A DNA stretch of 43,511 bases. Source: Thermoplasmata archaeon (GTDB lineage: Archaea; Thermoplasmatota; Thermoplasmata; Lutacidiplasmatales; UBA184). Both the position numbers and the translations under genes were made by a program. The notes under the pieces were generated by a model. That model was not told where the DNA came from, did no database searches, and was given only the letters and a program-made list of their open reading frames with translations. Location: NCBI GenBank assembly GCA_030037735.1, contig JASHQC010000017.1:1-43511 (forward strand), written 5' to 3'. Shown here in pieces: positions 24,253 through 31,457 of this stretch (positions are counted from its first letter, which is position 1; each line of letters starts with the position of its first letter).

Positions 24253-25181
24253 TCGTCCGGCTCAACCGGCAACCGTCCCGCTAACTCTCCGATTCGAGCG
24301 AGGAGATCGCGGTACTCTTCGAACGGATATTCCGGCTCCCATCCGCTGAAAGGGGAGATCCTCCGCCGAAGGATCCGGATCTCCTCGCCCTTCTCTTCCG
24401 TCTGAAGTCCGCTGAAGTACCAGCCGGGTTCCGCCAGCTTCACCCCGTCCTTTGAGGCCCGAGACAGGAACTCCGCCGTGGCGGGCAAATACCCTCGTAG
24501 GATCTGTCGGCCGACCTCCGAGCGCGCCTCGGGAGTCCAATCCCCCGGCGCTCTGGACGGAGCCCCGATAGACTTGAGGGTCTCGAGCCGAACCTGGTCA
24601 AATTTCGTCACGACAAAGAGAGGAAACATCTGTCGAGCGCGGCGGTCCCGCTCCGACGCGAGGAACTTCCGGAGCAGGTCGAGGGTCACGGCCAAGTGCT
24701 GGTCGTACCGCGCCAGAGGCAGCGCGGCAATGCTCGAATGGTCAGGCACTAACCAAGCCCCATCCACGATGGGAATCTGGATCGGGCTTCGAAGGAGGTT
24801 CTGCGTAACGCGATCGAGGATCGCGTCATGGTCGCGGAGCTCGGAAGCGATTTCCGCGGGCATGCCCCCGACCTGGAATCGGACGGTGGAGAACCCCTGT
24901 TCTCCCGAGCCGCCTCCACCCGCGAACCAAGCAATATGTCCCCGTCGGAAGCCGAAGACAAAGGACAACGGATGCTGCTCCCAGTCGACGTCGGCGGCCG
25001 GAAACCGTCCCGCACCGAGCTCGCCATAGACCGCCTCCATCTGTCGGATTGATTCGCGCTCCGCATGGAAGCGGAACTCGTCCGCGTTCTCGGTGCCAAG
25101 CCGAACTTGGGCCGTGTAGAGGAGCCCTACGAACGTGGTGAGCCCGCAGCCCCGCTCACCGAGCACGAGCGCGGAGGCCAC
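24249..25181 (-). CDS. GTPase paralogue with broken P-loop (pseudo-GTPase)
   Basis: A 310-residue paralogue of the neighbouring 347-residue GTPase-like protein. The Walker A position reads GERGCGLTT (8-16), so the catalytic lysine is replaced by Leu14 (codon CTC). The DxxG switch II motif is also missing: the aligned stretch reads FQVGGMPAE (102-110). The base-recognition motif is kept as TKFD (192-195), and the shared block FVFGFRRG aligns with FVFGYRKP of the paralogue. It probably binds nucleotide weakly or not at all and acts as a regulatory partner. It is the last gene of the flotillin-GTPase operon, with a 70-base gap before it. Start GTG 25181. Confidence 0.8.
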   Translation of the reverse strand: MASALVLGERGCGLTTFVGLLYTAQVRLGTENADEFRFHAERESIRQMEAVYGELGAGRFPAADVDWEQHPLSFVFGFRRGHIAWFAGGGGSGEQGFSTVRFQVGGMPAEIASELRDHDAILDRVTQNLLRSPIQIPIVDGAWLVPDHSSIAALPLARYDQHLAVTLDLLRKFLASERDRRARQMFPLFVVTKFDQVRLETLKSIGAPSRAPGDWTPEARSEVGRQILRGYLPATAEFLSRASKDGVKLAEPGWYFSGLQTEEKGEEIRILRRRISPFSGWEPEYPFEEYRDLLARIGELAGRLPVEPDD

Positions 25182-25251
25182 AGACGTCCTCCTCCGCGAT
25201 CACGCTGCGGGCTGGAACCCTGGGAGTTCTGTGGCCCTTCGCTGCACCAGA

Positions 25252-26112
25252 TCAGGTCCCAAATGCCTCGGCTATCCTCGAGTACACGGGAGCGCGACCG
25301 CGGATCGGCTGCAGCGTCGGTCGATCGATGCTGGCATCGAGCAGGGTCCAGGTTCCATCCGCGCGGACCCCGCGAGACGAAATCGCGAGCCGGAAGTGAT
25401 TCATCGCGCTCAACGTGGGCGCATCGCTAATCGCGGTGAACACCGGGATCTCTCCGCCGGCGCACAGCAGCTCCACTAGCTTGTAGAGTAGCTCGTTCCG
25501 ATATTGGTGGGTGCTTCCCCGGCAGAGGAGAAGGGTCCTCCCTTGCGCATCGGAGAGGAACCGGCTTACCAGCGTGTCGACCGCGGCTTTTGTGATGAAA
25601 CGTCGGATGCCGGTTCCCGAATTCTCCTGAGATACCGCTGCCTCAGGAAGGCGGATGAACAGCGGCTCGACGCGGCCGGTCGCCTTCGGGACCCGCCGGT
25701 CGAACTCCACCAGCCCGGCTTCCGCCATCGCGAATGTTACGCGACCTGAGCGAAGGAGGGCCCCGGGCAGCACGACCGTGTGGTTTTGGATTGTCGGCCG
25801 GTTGTACTCGTCCGGGATCCCACGCCCGAGGATCGACAGCAGGACCTCATTGTTAGCCGGCGCCGGATGGATCATCCGGGCGTCGATAACCGTCGAACCG
25901 CTAGCGGTCTTCTCCACCCGGACCGGGGTGAAGTGGTTCTCGAGGTAGCGCTGGTACAGCGGCCCGTTGAGGCCGGTCGATTCGGCTTTTGTGCAGTACC
26001 CTTTCTCCGGGGTCGCCCCGTAGATCCAATGCTCGAGTTGGAGGACCTCGCTGACGGTCTCCATCGGTGGGCCCTCCAGCTGTGCGTCGGTCATCGGGTG
26101 GCCGTCCTTCAC
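25252..26112 (-). CDS. Protein resembling GTPase-associated protein 1 N-terminal domain (GAP1-like)
   Basis: A 286-residue soluble protein. Its start GTG overlaps the stop of the GTPase gene (GTGA, 4 bases), showing translational coupling. The N-terminal HWIYGATPEKGYCTKAES (about 28-45) recalls the YG...GH/GY...S motif that opens GTPase-associated protein 1 (GAP1-N) domains, which in bacteria are encoded beside double-GTPases. The second half alternates strands and helices (GRTLLLCRGST, GGEIPVFTAIS). No catalytic site is recognised. The family call is my inference from a short motif plus context. It could be a regulator or the sensor of the system. Confidence 0.5.
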   Translation of the reverse strand: MKDGHPMTDAQLEGPPMETVSEVLQLEHWIYGATPEKGYCTKAESTGLNGPLYQRYLENHFTPVRVEKTASGSTVIDARMIHPAPANNEVLLSILGRGIPDEYNRPTIQNHTVVLPGALLRSGRVTFAMAEAGLVEFDRRVPKATGRVEPLFIRLPEAAVSQENSGTGIRRFITKAAVDTLVSRFLSDAQGRTLLLCRGSTHQYRNELLYKLVELLCAGGEIPVFTAISDAPTLSAMNHFRLAISSRGVRADGTWTLLDASIDRPTLQPIRGRAPVYSRIAEAFGT

Positions 26113-27152
26113 GTCGGCGCGGGCGCGGGCGCGGGTTGCAGGGCGGCCTGCTCCACGATTTCGTCCGGCACCTTGTTTGCCACGTCGCGGAAGTGCTCGA
26201 TGAACGCGACGTAGTCATCGTACGAGAAGTCCGGCTCCGCGCCGCCGTCCGCCGAGAATCCCTTGCGCACAATCCGGGGCGCCCCGACCGGCTGCATGCC
26301 GGCCTCGGCCGTCTCCGTCCGGACCCAACTGAAGAAATAGGCGGCCTGGTCGAAGTTGACCCCCGCGACCTTTCCTCCGCGGATCTGAGACAGACTCTGC
26401 GGCATGAAGACCCGGAGCAGCGCTTCGGCGTACTCCTTCCTCTTCCGCTTCTGCTCGCCCGCCGGCACTCCGCGGTGGAGTCCGAGCTTCACGAGGACCT
26501 CGTCGCGGACCGAGTCGAATTTCGACAGCACCATCGCGGGGTAGATGACCGGGTTCCCCACGTTGAGCCCCTGTGCCTTCATGCGCGAGAACTCCTGGCG
26601 CTTGTAGGTCTGAAGCGAAACGAGGAGGGAGGCGACCTCGCTGTCGTACTTCAACATCTGGCGGAACAACGGGGAGTCGATCTCCGTCGTCATCTTGCTG
26701 CAGTCCACGATCACGACGACGATGTGGCTCTTCAACAGCTGTTGGATGATCGGGCTCGCCGCGACGCCGGTTTCGATAAACTCCTGAACATCCTCGCCCG
26801 AGACATCGTAGGCCGCGAACTGGAGCTTGGCGAACGGGTTGACCCAGTTCTTCTCCTTCAAGGCCGCCGGGAGACGACCGGAGAGCGGCTTACGATAGCC
26901 GAAGACGAAACCGATCTCGGTCATTTCGTCCTTCAGCGTCGCCCCCGGGAAGCGGGCGTCCTTCATTCCCTCGTAGACTTGGCTCATCAAGCGAAGCGAC
27001 TGCAGCGGGGCGTGGAACCGGAACGAGTCCACCACCCGCGTACCGTACTTGACCTGCGCAGCATAGAGCAGGCCTAGGAACGTCGTCTTTCCGCAAGCTC
27101 GGTCTCCCAATATCGCTGCTGGGCACATGGTTTTCCTCTTACTCTTCTGCAT
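26109..27152 (-). CDS. P-loop GTPase-like protein of the flotillin operon
   Basis: A 347-residue protein. Walker A is GDRACGKTT (16-24), switch II is DVSG (116-119), and base recognition is SKFD (210-213), a TKxD/NKxD variant. These three motifs in order support a functional GTPase. The spacing, the leading LGDRACGKTTFLGLLYAAQ, and the FVFGYRKP block place it with the double-GTPase-type proteins found in bacterial conflict islands, and with its truncated-motif paralogue at 24249-25181. It lies in an operon: its start overlaps the end of the flotillin-like gene by 14 bases and its stop overlaps the next gene by 4. ATG 27128, nearer the P-loop, is an alternative start. Confidence 0.8.
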   Translation of the reverse strand: MQKSKRKTMCPAAILGDRACGKTTFLGLLYAAQVKYGTRVVDSFRFHAPLQSLRLMSQVYEGMKDARFPGATLKDEMTEIGFVFGYRKPLSGRLPAALKEKNWVNPFAKLQFAAYDVSGEDVQEFIETGVAASPIIQQLLKSHIVVVIVDCSKMTTEIDSPLFRQMLKYDSEVASLLVSLQTYKRQEFSRMKAQGLNVGNPVIYPAMVLSKFDSVRDEVLVKLGLHRGVPAGEQKRKRKEYAEALLRVFMPQSLSQIRGGKVAGVNFDQAAYFFSWVRTETAEAGMQPVGAPRIVRKGFSADGGAEPDFSYDDYVAFIEHFRDVANKVPDEIVEQAALQPAPAPAPT

Positions 27153-28065
27153 CCAACAGAGGCTGAGTGACGCCGTTGGCGCCGTCTCCCGATGCTCGTT
27201 GCGAGCGGCGGGCGGAGGGCCGGGACGAACGCTCGTCCTCTGTGGAATTGAATGGTTGCAGGGCCGGAAGTTCCGGAAACTTGGAGCTGTCCTCTCCCAG
27301 CCGCATTACCTCGGCACCAAGAAGCCCGAGGCTCCGCTCGGTCCGCTCCAAACGGACTTCCGTGCCTCGGAGCCGAACCCCGAGGTCTCCCGACGCCCAG
27401 AGAAGTTCCCGTGACATCTGGGGAGCGGCCTGGGCCGCTCCCTCGGTCCGTTCCTGCGTCGAAAGCCTTCGCAGGCCGGTGACAGAAAGGGTCCGGACCT
27501 CGAGGCCCAGGGGGACAAGCTCCGGCGCGACCGCGGCCTGAATCTCCGCGGCCAATCGGTCCCAGCTGCAGCTGGGATCATGGGAGAGCTCCCGAAGGAC
27601 GACGGCCGGGGCAATCGCCTCGGCGGTTCGAATGACGAGAACCCGGATCTCCGTCTCGGTGCGGCCCAGCAGATTTTCGGCCGCGGCGGCGAGCATTTTG
27701 GGCTCGGAGGGGATCTTGACCTGGACGGCCATGCGAACCTCCCAGGGTGCGTCCGCAACGTCCGCTTGGGCACCGCCGACGATCACCCGGGCCTCCGCGT
27801 CCACCGGGCTGAGCGAGAGTGTGTCCGATCCGCGGCGCCACGGCGGGACGAACACGCCCCCTCCGACGATGATCCGAGGGGTCCTCACGTCAACCGACTG
27901 GTTCCCTGAGGTGGAATTGTGCGACCGGGGCCCGCCATACAAGACTAGGGCGCGGTTGGGAGGGACGGCCTGGTAGTACTGACGGTAGAATCTCCAGCTC
28001 GCGTAAAGTCCGACGGCGAGAACACCGCCCGCGCTAATGGCAGGAACTAGGCTGAGGAACTCCAT
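27139..28065 (-). CDS. Flotillin/SPFH-like membrane protein
   Basis: A 308-residue protein with an N-terminal membrane helix (about 5-27) and then a flotillin/stomatin-type SPFH domain: YQAVPPNRALVLYGG, RIIVGGGVFVPPWRRGSDTLSLSPVDAEARV (quoted in parts), and a following helix-rich stretch. The C-terminal 100 residues are coiled-coil-like (TEVRLERTERSLGLLGAEV) and end in a low-complexity tail. Flotillins build membrane platforms by oligomerising. It is the first well-supported gene of the GTPase operon, which suggests a scaffold that recruits the GTPases to the membrane. Start ATG 28065. Confidence 0.8.
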   Translation of the reverse strand: MEFLSLVPAISAGGVLAVGLYASWRFYRQYYQAVPPNRALVLYGGPRSHNSTSGNQSVDVRTPRIIVGGGVFVPPWRRGSDTLSLSPVDAEARVIVGGAQADVADAPWEVRMAVQVKIPSEPKMLAAAAENLLGRTETEIRVLVIRTAEAIAPAVVLRELSHDPSCSWDRLAAEIQAAVAPELVPLGLEVRTLSVTGLRRLSTQERTEGAAQAAPQMSRELLWASGDLGVRLRGTEVRLERTERSLGLLGAEVMRLGEDSSKFPELPALQPFNSTEDERSSRPSARRSQRASGDGANGVTQPLLDAEE

Positions 28066-28283
28066 GCTGTGCCTTGCCGAATCTCGGGATGCCCACCGGG
28101 TGCGGCAACACCACGGCAGACCTGACGCCAGCCGATTTCCCGGGTACGGCCGACAAACACGCGATCCGTCTTCCCAACGGGCTCGGCCCGCCAGAAGCGA
28201 CTAAAAGTGCGGGGAGCGACAGGGACCCGCCCCCAGCGAGGGAAGGTGAGCTCGAAAGTCCCCATCCTTCTCTCTTCCCCCAT
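28047..28283 (-). CDS. Possible small leader gene of the flotillin operon
   Basis: A 78-residue frame from ATG 28283, overlapping the flotillin start by 19 bases. Its character (TFELTFPRWGRVPVAPRTFSRFWRAEPV) is that of a small beta-rich basic protein with several Trp and Arg. If it is not a gene, the flotillin mRNA would carry an unusually long leader of about 240 bases from the box A at 28337-28342, so either a coding leader or an RNA element is likely. No family recognised. Confidence 0.35.
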   Translation of the reverse strand: MGEERRMGTFELTFPRWGRVPVAPRTFSRFWRAEPVGKTDRVFVGRTREIGWRQVCRGVAAPGGHPEIRQGTAWSSSA

Positions 28284-28336
28284 AGAGGTTGGCCACGATT
28301 CGGCGGCCCCTACGCGCGTCAATACACACGTATAGG

Positions 28337-28342
28337 GATAAA
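28337..28342 (-). promoter_or_regulatory. Probable box A of the flotillin-GTPase operon
   Basis: TTTATC on the minus strand in an A/T-rich island (28321-28350) that stands out from the surrounding GC-rich DNA. A transcription start near 28312 would lie about 29 bases before the small leader ORF and far upstream of the flotillin start. Confidence 0.45.
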
Positions 28343-28420
28343 TACCTAAGTGCCGGGACAGCTCAGCGTGCGCGCCCGTGCGCATTCGGGCCGGAAGTCG
28401 AGGTTTTCCCCGAAGGTTGA

Positions 28421-28439
28421 TATGGGATAAGGAACCATA
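28421..28439. repeat. Inverted repeat just upstream of a box A
   Basis: TATGG (28421-28425) and CCATA (28435-28439) flank a 9-base purine-rich centre, ending 4 bases before the TTTATC box A (28444-28449) of the next plus-strand gene. A short palindrome in that position can be a regulator-binding site; the arms are only 5 bases long, so chance is possible. Confidence 0.3.
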
Positions 28440-28443
28440 CGCA

Positions 28444-28449
28444 TTTATC
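28444..28449 (+). promoter_or_regulatory. Box A for the 28497-28997 gene
   Basis: TTTATC, with a predicted transcription start about 26 bases before ATG 28497. Confidence 0.45.
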
Positions 28450-28496
28450 TGCCCTCCCGTCCCGTGCCTGTTCACGGGATTTCTTGCTCCCTTACG

Positions 28497-28997
28497 ATGC
28501 CGCAGCTCACGCGGGCGCGTGGGGGAACCCTTGGACCGTCGACGGCCGTGATCCTGGCGATGCTCTTGGTGGCACTTTCTCAGGGAGAATCCGTGTATCC
28601 GGGCGTATTCGCCGAGAGCGGCCGGCCAGCGGGAAGCGGCTGGAGCTCGGTGGTAAGCGGCATCTCCCCTACCGCCCGAAATTCGGAACTATCGTTCTCC
28701 GATGCGGATGGAGGATACGACCACGCGGTCGCCGTGGTCGCAAAATACACAGTGTCTCCGGAGCAAGGGATCGCGACAGCGAAAGGCGGGCTGGTCGCGG
28801 TCCATGTGACCTTCGTTCCCCTTTCCAAATCGTCCTCTGGAACCCGAATTCTGGGTCTCCCGCCTCTCGAGGGGTGGGCTCTGATTGGGGGGATAGCCGT
28901 CGTCGTAGTATTGATCCTGATTTGGATGTTCCTGCGAATGCGCCGCCGATCTCCTACCGAAGACATGTTCGACTCGTCCGGGCGCCCGGTCCGGTGA
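28497..28997 (+). CDS. Exported protein with C-terminal membrane anchor
   Basis: A 166-residue protein from ATG 28497. A basic N-terminus and hydrophobic stretch (about 14-31; TAVILAMLLVALSQG) look like a signal peptide; the middle 85 residues are Ser/Gly-rich and probably outside the cell; a single membrane helix (about 124-146; ALIGGIAVVVVLILIWMFL) is followed by a basic RMRRR stop-transfer and a short cytoplasmic tail. No family recognised. It is divergent from the flotillin operon and shares the A/T-rich promoter region with it. Confidence 0.65.
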   Translation: MPQLTRARGGTLGPSTAVILAMLLVALSQGESVYPGVFAESGRPAGSGWSSVVSGISPTARNSELSFSDADGGYDHAVAVVAKYTVSPEQGIATAKGGLVAVHVTFVPLSKSSSGTRILGLPPLEGWALIGGIAVVVVLILIWMFLRMRRRSPTEDMFDSSGRPVR

Positions 28998-29413
28998 CCC
29001 GCTCTCGGTCGTTGTTGGAACGTGCGAGGCCACTCGGTGAGCCGTGCCCTCCGCAAGGAGATGTCTCACCGAGCGCTTTGCCCCGGCCCAGAGAGCCGGA
29101 GTCGACGGGTACCACGCTTGGCTCTTGACCAACAGCGCCGTGGGGTGCCACGCTCGTACCGAAGAGTGGCAGTACGGGCACTTGCGCGCCTCGACCGTTC
29201 ACTCGGACCCCGCCGGATGTTTGGGGGCCATGAAAGCTGGCTGCGGGGGCTCCACGAGAGGGCGGCGAGCGGCCCGCCGCCGACCCTGCGACTCAGTTGC
29301 CCGGTAGGATCGGAGGAGCCCCTAGGTTCCCGTTCCAGACCGTTCCGTTGAGCCCGGGCGAGTTCCAGGGGAGGCGTAAGTAGCTTAACCACGGCCGGAC
29401 TGGCCTCCGCGCC
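28998..29413. other. Intergenic region without a supported gene
   Basis: About 415 bases between the exported protein gene and the OB-fold gene. The longest frame (29044-29307, plus) has poor amino-acid character and no ribosome-binding site. I see no tRNA, repeat or clear promoter apart from the one expected just before 29414. Confidence 0.5.
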
Positions 29414-29701
29414 ATGGCAGGTATCTCTTCCTTGCGGGCCAACGCCAACGCGACGATCGAAGGCACGATCACGGCCATCTCCGAGCCCCGTGACGTGACC
29501 ACTTCTCGGGGCCCGTCTCGGGTGGCGGACGCCACCTTGAAGGACGACACCGGGACGATTACGTTGACGCTGTGGGGAGACGACATCAAGAAATATTCCA
29601 TTGGTCAGAAGATCAAGATCACGGACGGTTGGGTCAAAGACTTCCGTGGCAAGCTCCAGGTCTCGATGGGGCGATCCGGGACGATCACCGTTCAGCCCTA
29701 G
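29414..29701 (+). CDS. Single OB-fold ssDNA-binding protein (archaeal SSB type)
   Basis: A 95-residue single OB fold. It has strands with typical ends: ATIEGTITAISEPRDV, RVADATLKDDTGTITLTLWGDDI, and a last part KIKITDGWVKDFRGKLQVS. This pattern, with VADATLKDDTGTITLTLW, is that of the Sulfolobus-type ssDNA-binding protein and related archaeal OB proteins, with aromatic residues (Trp, Phe) placed to stack on bases. It lacks the acidic C-terminal tail of Sulfolobus SSB. It may bind ssDNA or RNA. Start ATG 29414 in a good context. Confidence 0.85.
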   Translation: MAGISSLRANANATIEGTITAISEPRDVTTSRGPSRVADATLKDDTGTITLTLWGDDIKKYSIGQKIKITDGWVKDFRGKLQVSMGRSGTITVQP

Positions 29702-29738
29702 GCGGCTGTCCCGAGCGGGCCGGCCAGGCCCGGATCTG

Positions 29739-31079
29739 TTACGAGGGTTGTTCGGCCTCGGGGATATGGCGAAGCCGCGATCCGACGTACAGCTGCCGCG
29801 GTCGCGTAATCCTTTGCTCCGGGTCGAGCAACATCTCCTGCCACTGGGCGAGCCAGCCGGACATCCGGGGGATCGCAAACAGTACCGGGAACATGTCAAC
29901 AGGAAATCCCATCGACTGGTAGATGATCCCGGAGTAGAAGTCGACGTTGGGGTAGAGATGCCGCTTGATGAAGTAATCGTCTGAAATGGCGACCTTCTCG
30001 AGCTCGAGCGCGATATCAAGGAGCGGGTTCCGCCCGGTGACCGCAAACACGTCGCTCGCGACCTTCTTAATGATCTCCGCTCGCGGATCGCGATTCTTGT
30101 AGATTCGATGGCCGAACCCCATGAGCAGTCGTCGCCCCGCCTTGACCTGCCGGATGAGTTTCGGGATGTTCTCCTTCGTCCGAACCTCTTTCAGCATCCG
30201 GATGACCTGCTCGTTGGCTCCTCCGTGCAGCGGCCCGTACAGCGCCGCGGCGGCCGCCGCAGCACAGGTGTACGGGTCCGCGTGGGCGCTGCCTACGGTC
30301 CGCATAGCCTCGGTGCTGCAGTTCTGCTCGTGGTCGGCGTGCAGCACGAACAGGAGGTCGAGGGCCTTGGATAGAACCGGATCGGGCGTGTAGTCGGTCG
30401 TCCACGAGGGCCGGTGCATCATGGCGAGCAGGTTCTCGGCGTAGCCGAGGTCGTTGCTCGGGTAGATGTACGCCATGCCGATGGAGTGACGGTACGCAAA
30501 CGCCGCGATCGTCGGCATCTTCGCGATGAGGCGGTGGATCTGGCGCTGACGCAGATCCGTGTCGAAGATCGCTTTGGCCTCCGGATAGAAAGTGGAAAGG
30601 CCTGCAAGGGTGCAGACGAGCATCCCCATCGGATGGGCATCGTGGTGGAAGTCGTCCATGAACTTCTTAATGTTCTCATGGAGCATCGTGTGGTACGTGA
30701 TGTTGTGGAGCCACTCGGCCAACTGGTTCTTCCCCGGCAATCGGCCGTTGATCAGTAGGTACGCGACCTCGAGGTAGTTCCGGTTTCCCGCCAGCTCCTC
30801 AATAGGGTAGCCCCGATAGCGGAGGATCCCGGCATTCCCATCGATGAACGTGATGCCGCTTTTGCACGACGCGGTGTTTTGGAACGATGGGTCGTAGCTC
30901 AACAGCCCGAAGTCGGTCTCCGAAGCGCGGATCTGTCGAAGGTCTGGTGCATGGATCGATCCGTGCTGGATCGGTACGGTGTACTCTTTCAAGGTTCGTC
31001 CATCGACGATGTGGAGCGCGTGATCCTTCTTGAGGAGGGGAGCCGTCTTTTTCTTGGGGGCCTGCATTCGCTTAGGCAT
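29739..31079 (-). CDS. gltA: Citrate synthase (type II-like)
   Basis: A 446-residue citrate synthase that condenses acetyl-CoA and oxaloacetate at the entry to the citric acid cycle. Catalytic segments are in order: VLHADHEQNCSTEAMR (first histidine), LHGGANEQVIRML (second histidine), GFGHRIYKNRDPRAE (substrate arginine) and VDFYSGIIYQSMGFP (aspartate). KSGITFIDGNAGILRYRGYPIEEL is the conserved N-terminal signature. Its length and features match the longer bacterial-type group rather than the short archaeal-type enzyme. ATG 31079 was chosen because GGAAGGAAT lies just before it, and the 59 residues encoded further upstream to 31256 are atypical and lie in the promoter region of the divergent operon. 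Confidence 0.95.
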   Translation of the reverse strand: MPKRMQAPKKKTAPLLKKDHALHIVDGRTLKEYTVPIQHGSIHAPDLRQIRASETDFGLLSYDPSFQNTASCKSGITFIDGNAGILRYRGYPIEELAGNRNYLEVAYLLINGRLPGKNQLAEWLHNITYHTMLHENIKKFMDDFHHDAHPMGMLVCTLAGLSTFYPEAKAIFDTDLRQRQIHRLIAKMPTIAAFAYRHSIGMAYIYPSNDLGYAENLLAMMHRPSWTTDYTPDPVLSKALDLLFVLHADHEQNCSTEAMRTVGSAHADPYTCAAAAAAALYGPLHGGANEQVIRMLKEVRTKENIPKLIRQVKAGRRLLMGFGHRIYKNRDPRAEIIKKVASDVFAVTGRNPLLDIALELEKVAISDDYFIKRHLYPNVDFYSGIIYQSMGFPVDMFPVLFAIPRMSGWLAQWQEMLLDPEQRITRPRQLYVGSRLRHIPEAEQPS

Positions 31080-31192
31080 CGCGGATTCCTTCCGGCGCCC
31101 GAGAGACGCCGGGGGTACTGAACGGTTGCGCCTCGGGTCGCCCGACATGGGCGAGATGAGGGGGGATGGTCCGAGTCGCCCCCATAGCATCG

Positions 31193-31198
31193 TTTTAC
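31193..31198 (+). promoter_or_regulatory. Box A of the 31222-32649 operon
   Basis: TTTTAC, 29 bases before GTG 31222, consistent with leaderless translation of the first gene of the three-gene operon. The divergent citrate synthase gene starts 114 bases away. Confidence 0.45.
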
Positions 31199-31221
31199 GG
31201 GCGGGAAGGATTCGCTGACCC

Positions 31222-31437
31222 GTGAATCCGCGGGAGCGGGAGCTGCTCACCGGCATGGGGAATTGCTACGAGGCGTGTCATGCCGACTTCGAGGGGACGA
31301 TTGAGATGGTTGCGGAGAACCGGCACCGGACCCCGGAGGACGTGATCGATTCCTTGCGCAGTATGCACAAGCAGTACTCGGACGACCCCGAGTACCAGCG
31401 CCTTCGAGCGCGCCTTCCGCGCGATTTTCCGTGCTGA
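31222..31437 (+). CDS. Small CxxxC protein, first gene of a three-gene operon
   Basis: A 71-residue helical protein, GTG start. The first part contains CYEAC (residues 15-19), and the last residue is also Cys. The sequence is rich in charged residues (EMVAENRHRTPEDVIDSLRSMHKQY). No family recognised. It is followed 20 bases later by the haem-oxygenase-fold enzyme gene, so it probably works with it; the cysteines could bind metal or handle redox. Confidence 0.55.
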   Translation: MNPRERELLTGMGNCYEACHADFEGTIEMVAENRHRTPEDVIDSLRSMHKQYSDDPEYQRLRARLPRDFPC

Positions 31438-31457
31438 GCTCAGAATAGAGGGAGCAC

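Noticed and set aside
26067-27077. 336-residue plus-strand frame opposite the GTPase gene
   Set aside because: Very His/Arg/Leu/Val-rich composition typical of a reverse-complement shadow; the minus strand has intact GTPase motifs.
28420-28450. Strong operator upstream of the exported protein gene
   Set aside because: The inverted arms are only 5 bases; kept as a weak repeat feature, not claimed as an operator.
29066-30046. 326-residue minus-strand frame over the OB-fold gene and citrate synthase end
   Set aside because: Ser/Arg/Pro-rich shadow; both overlapped genes are well supported.
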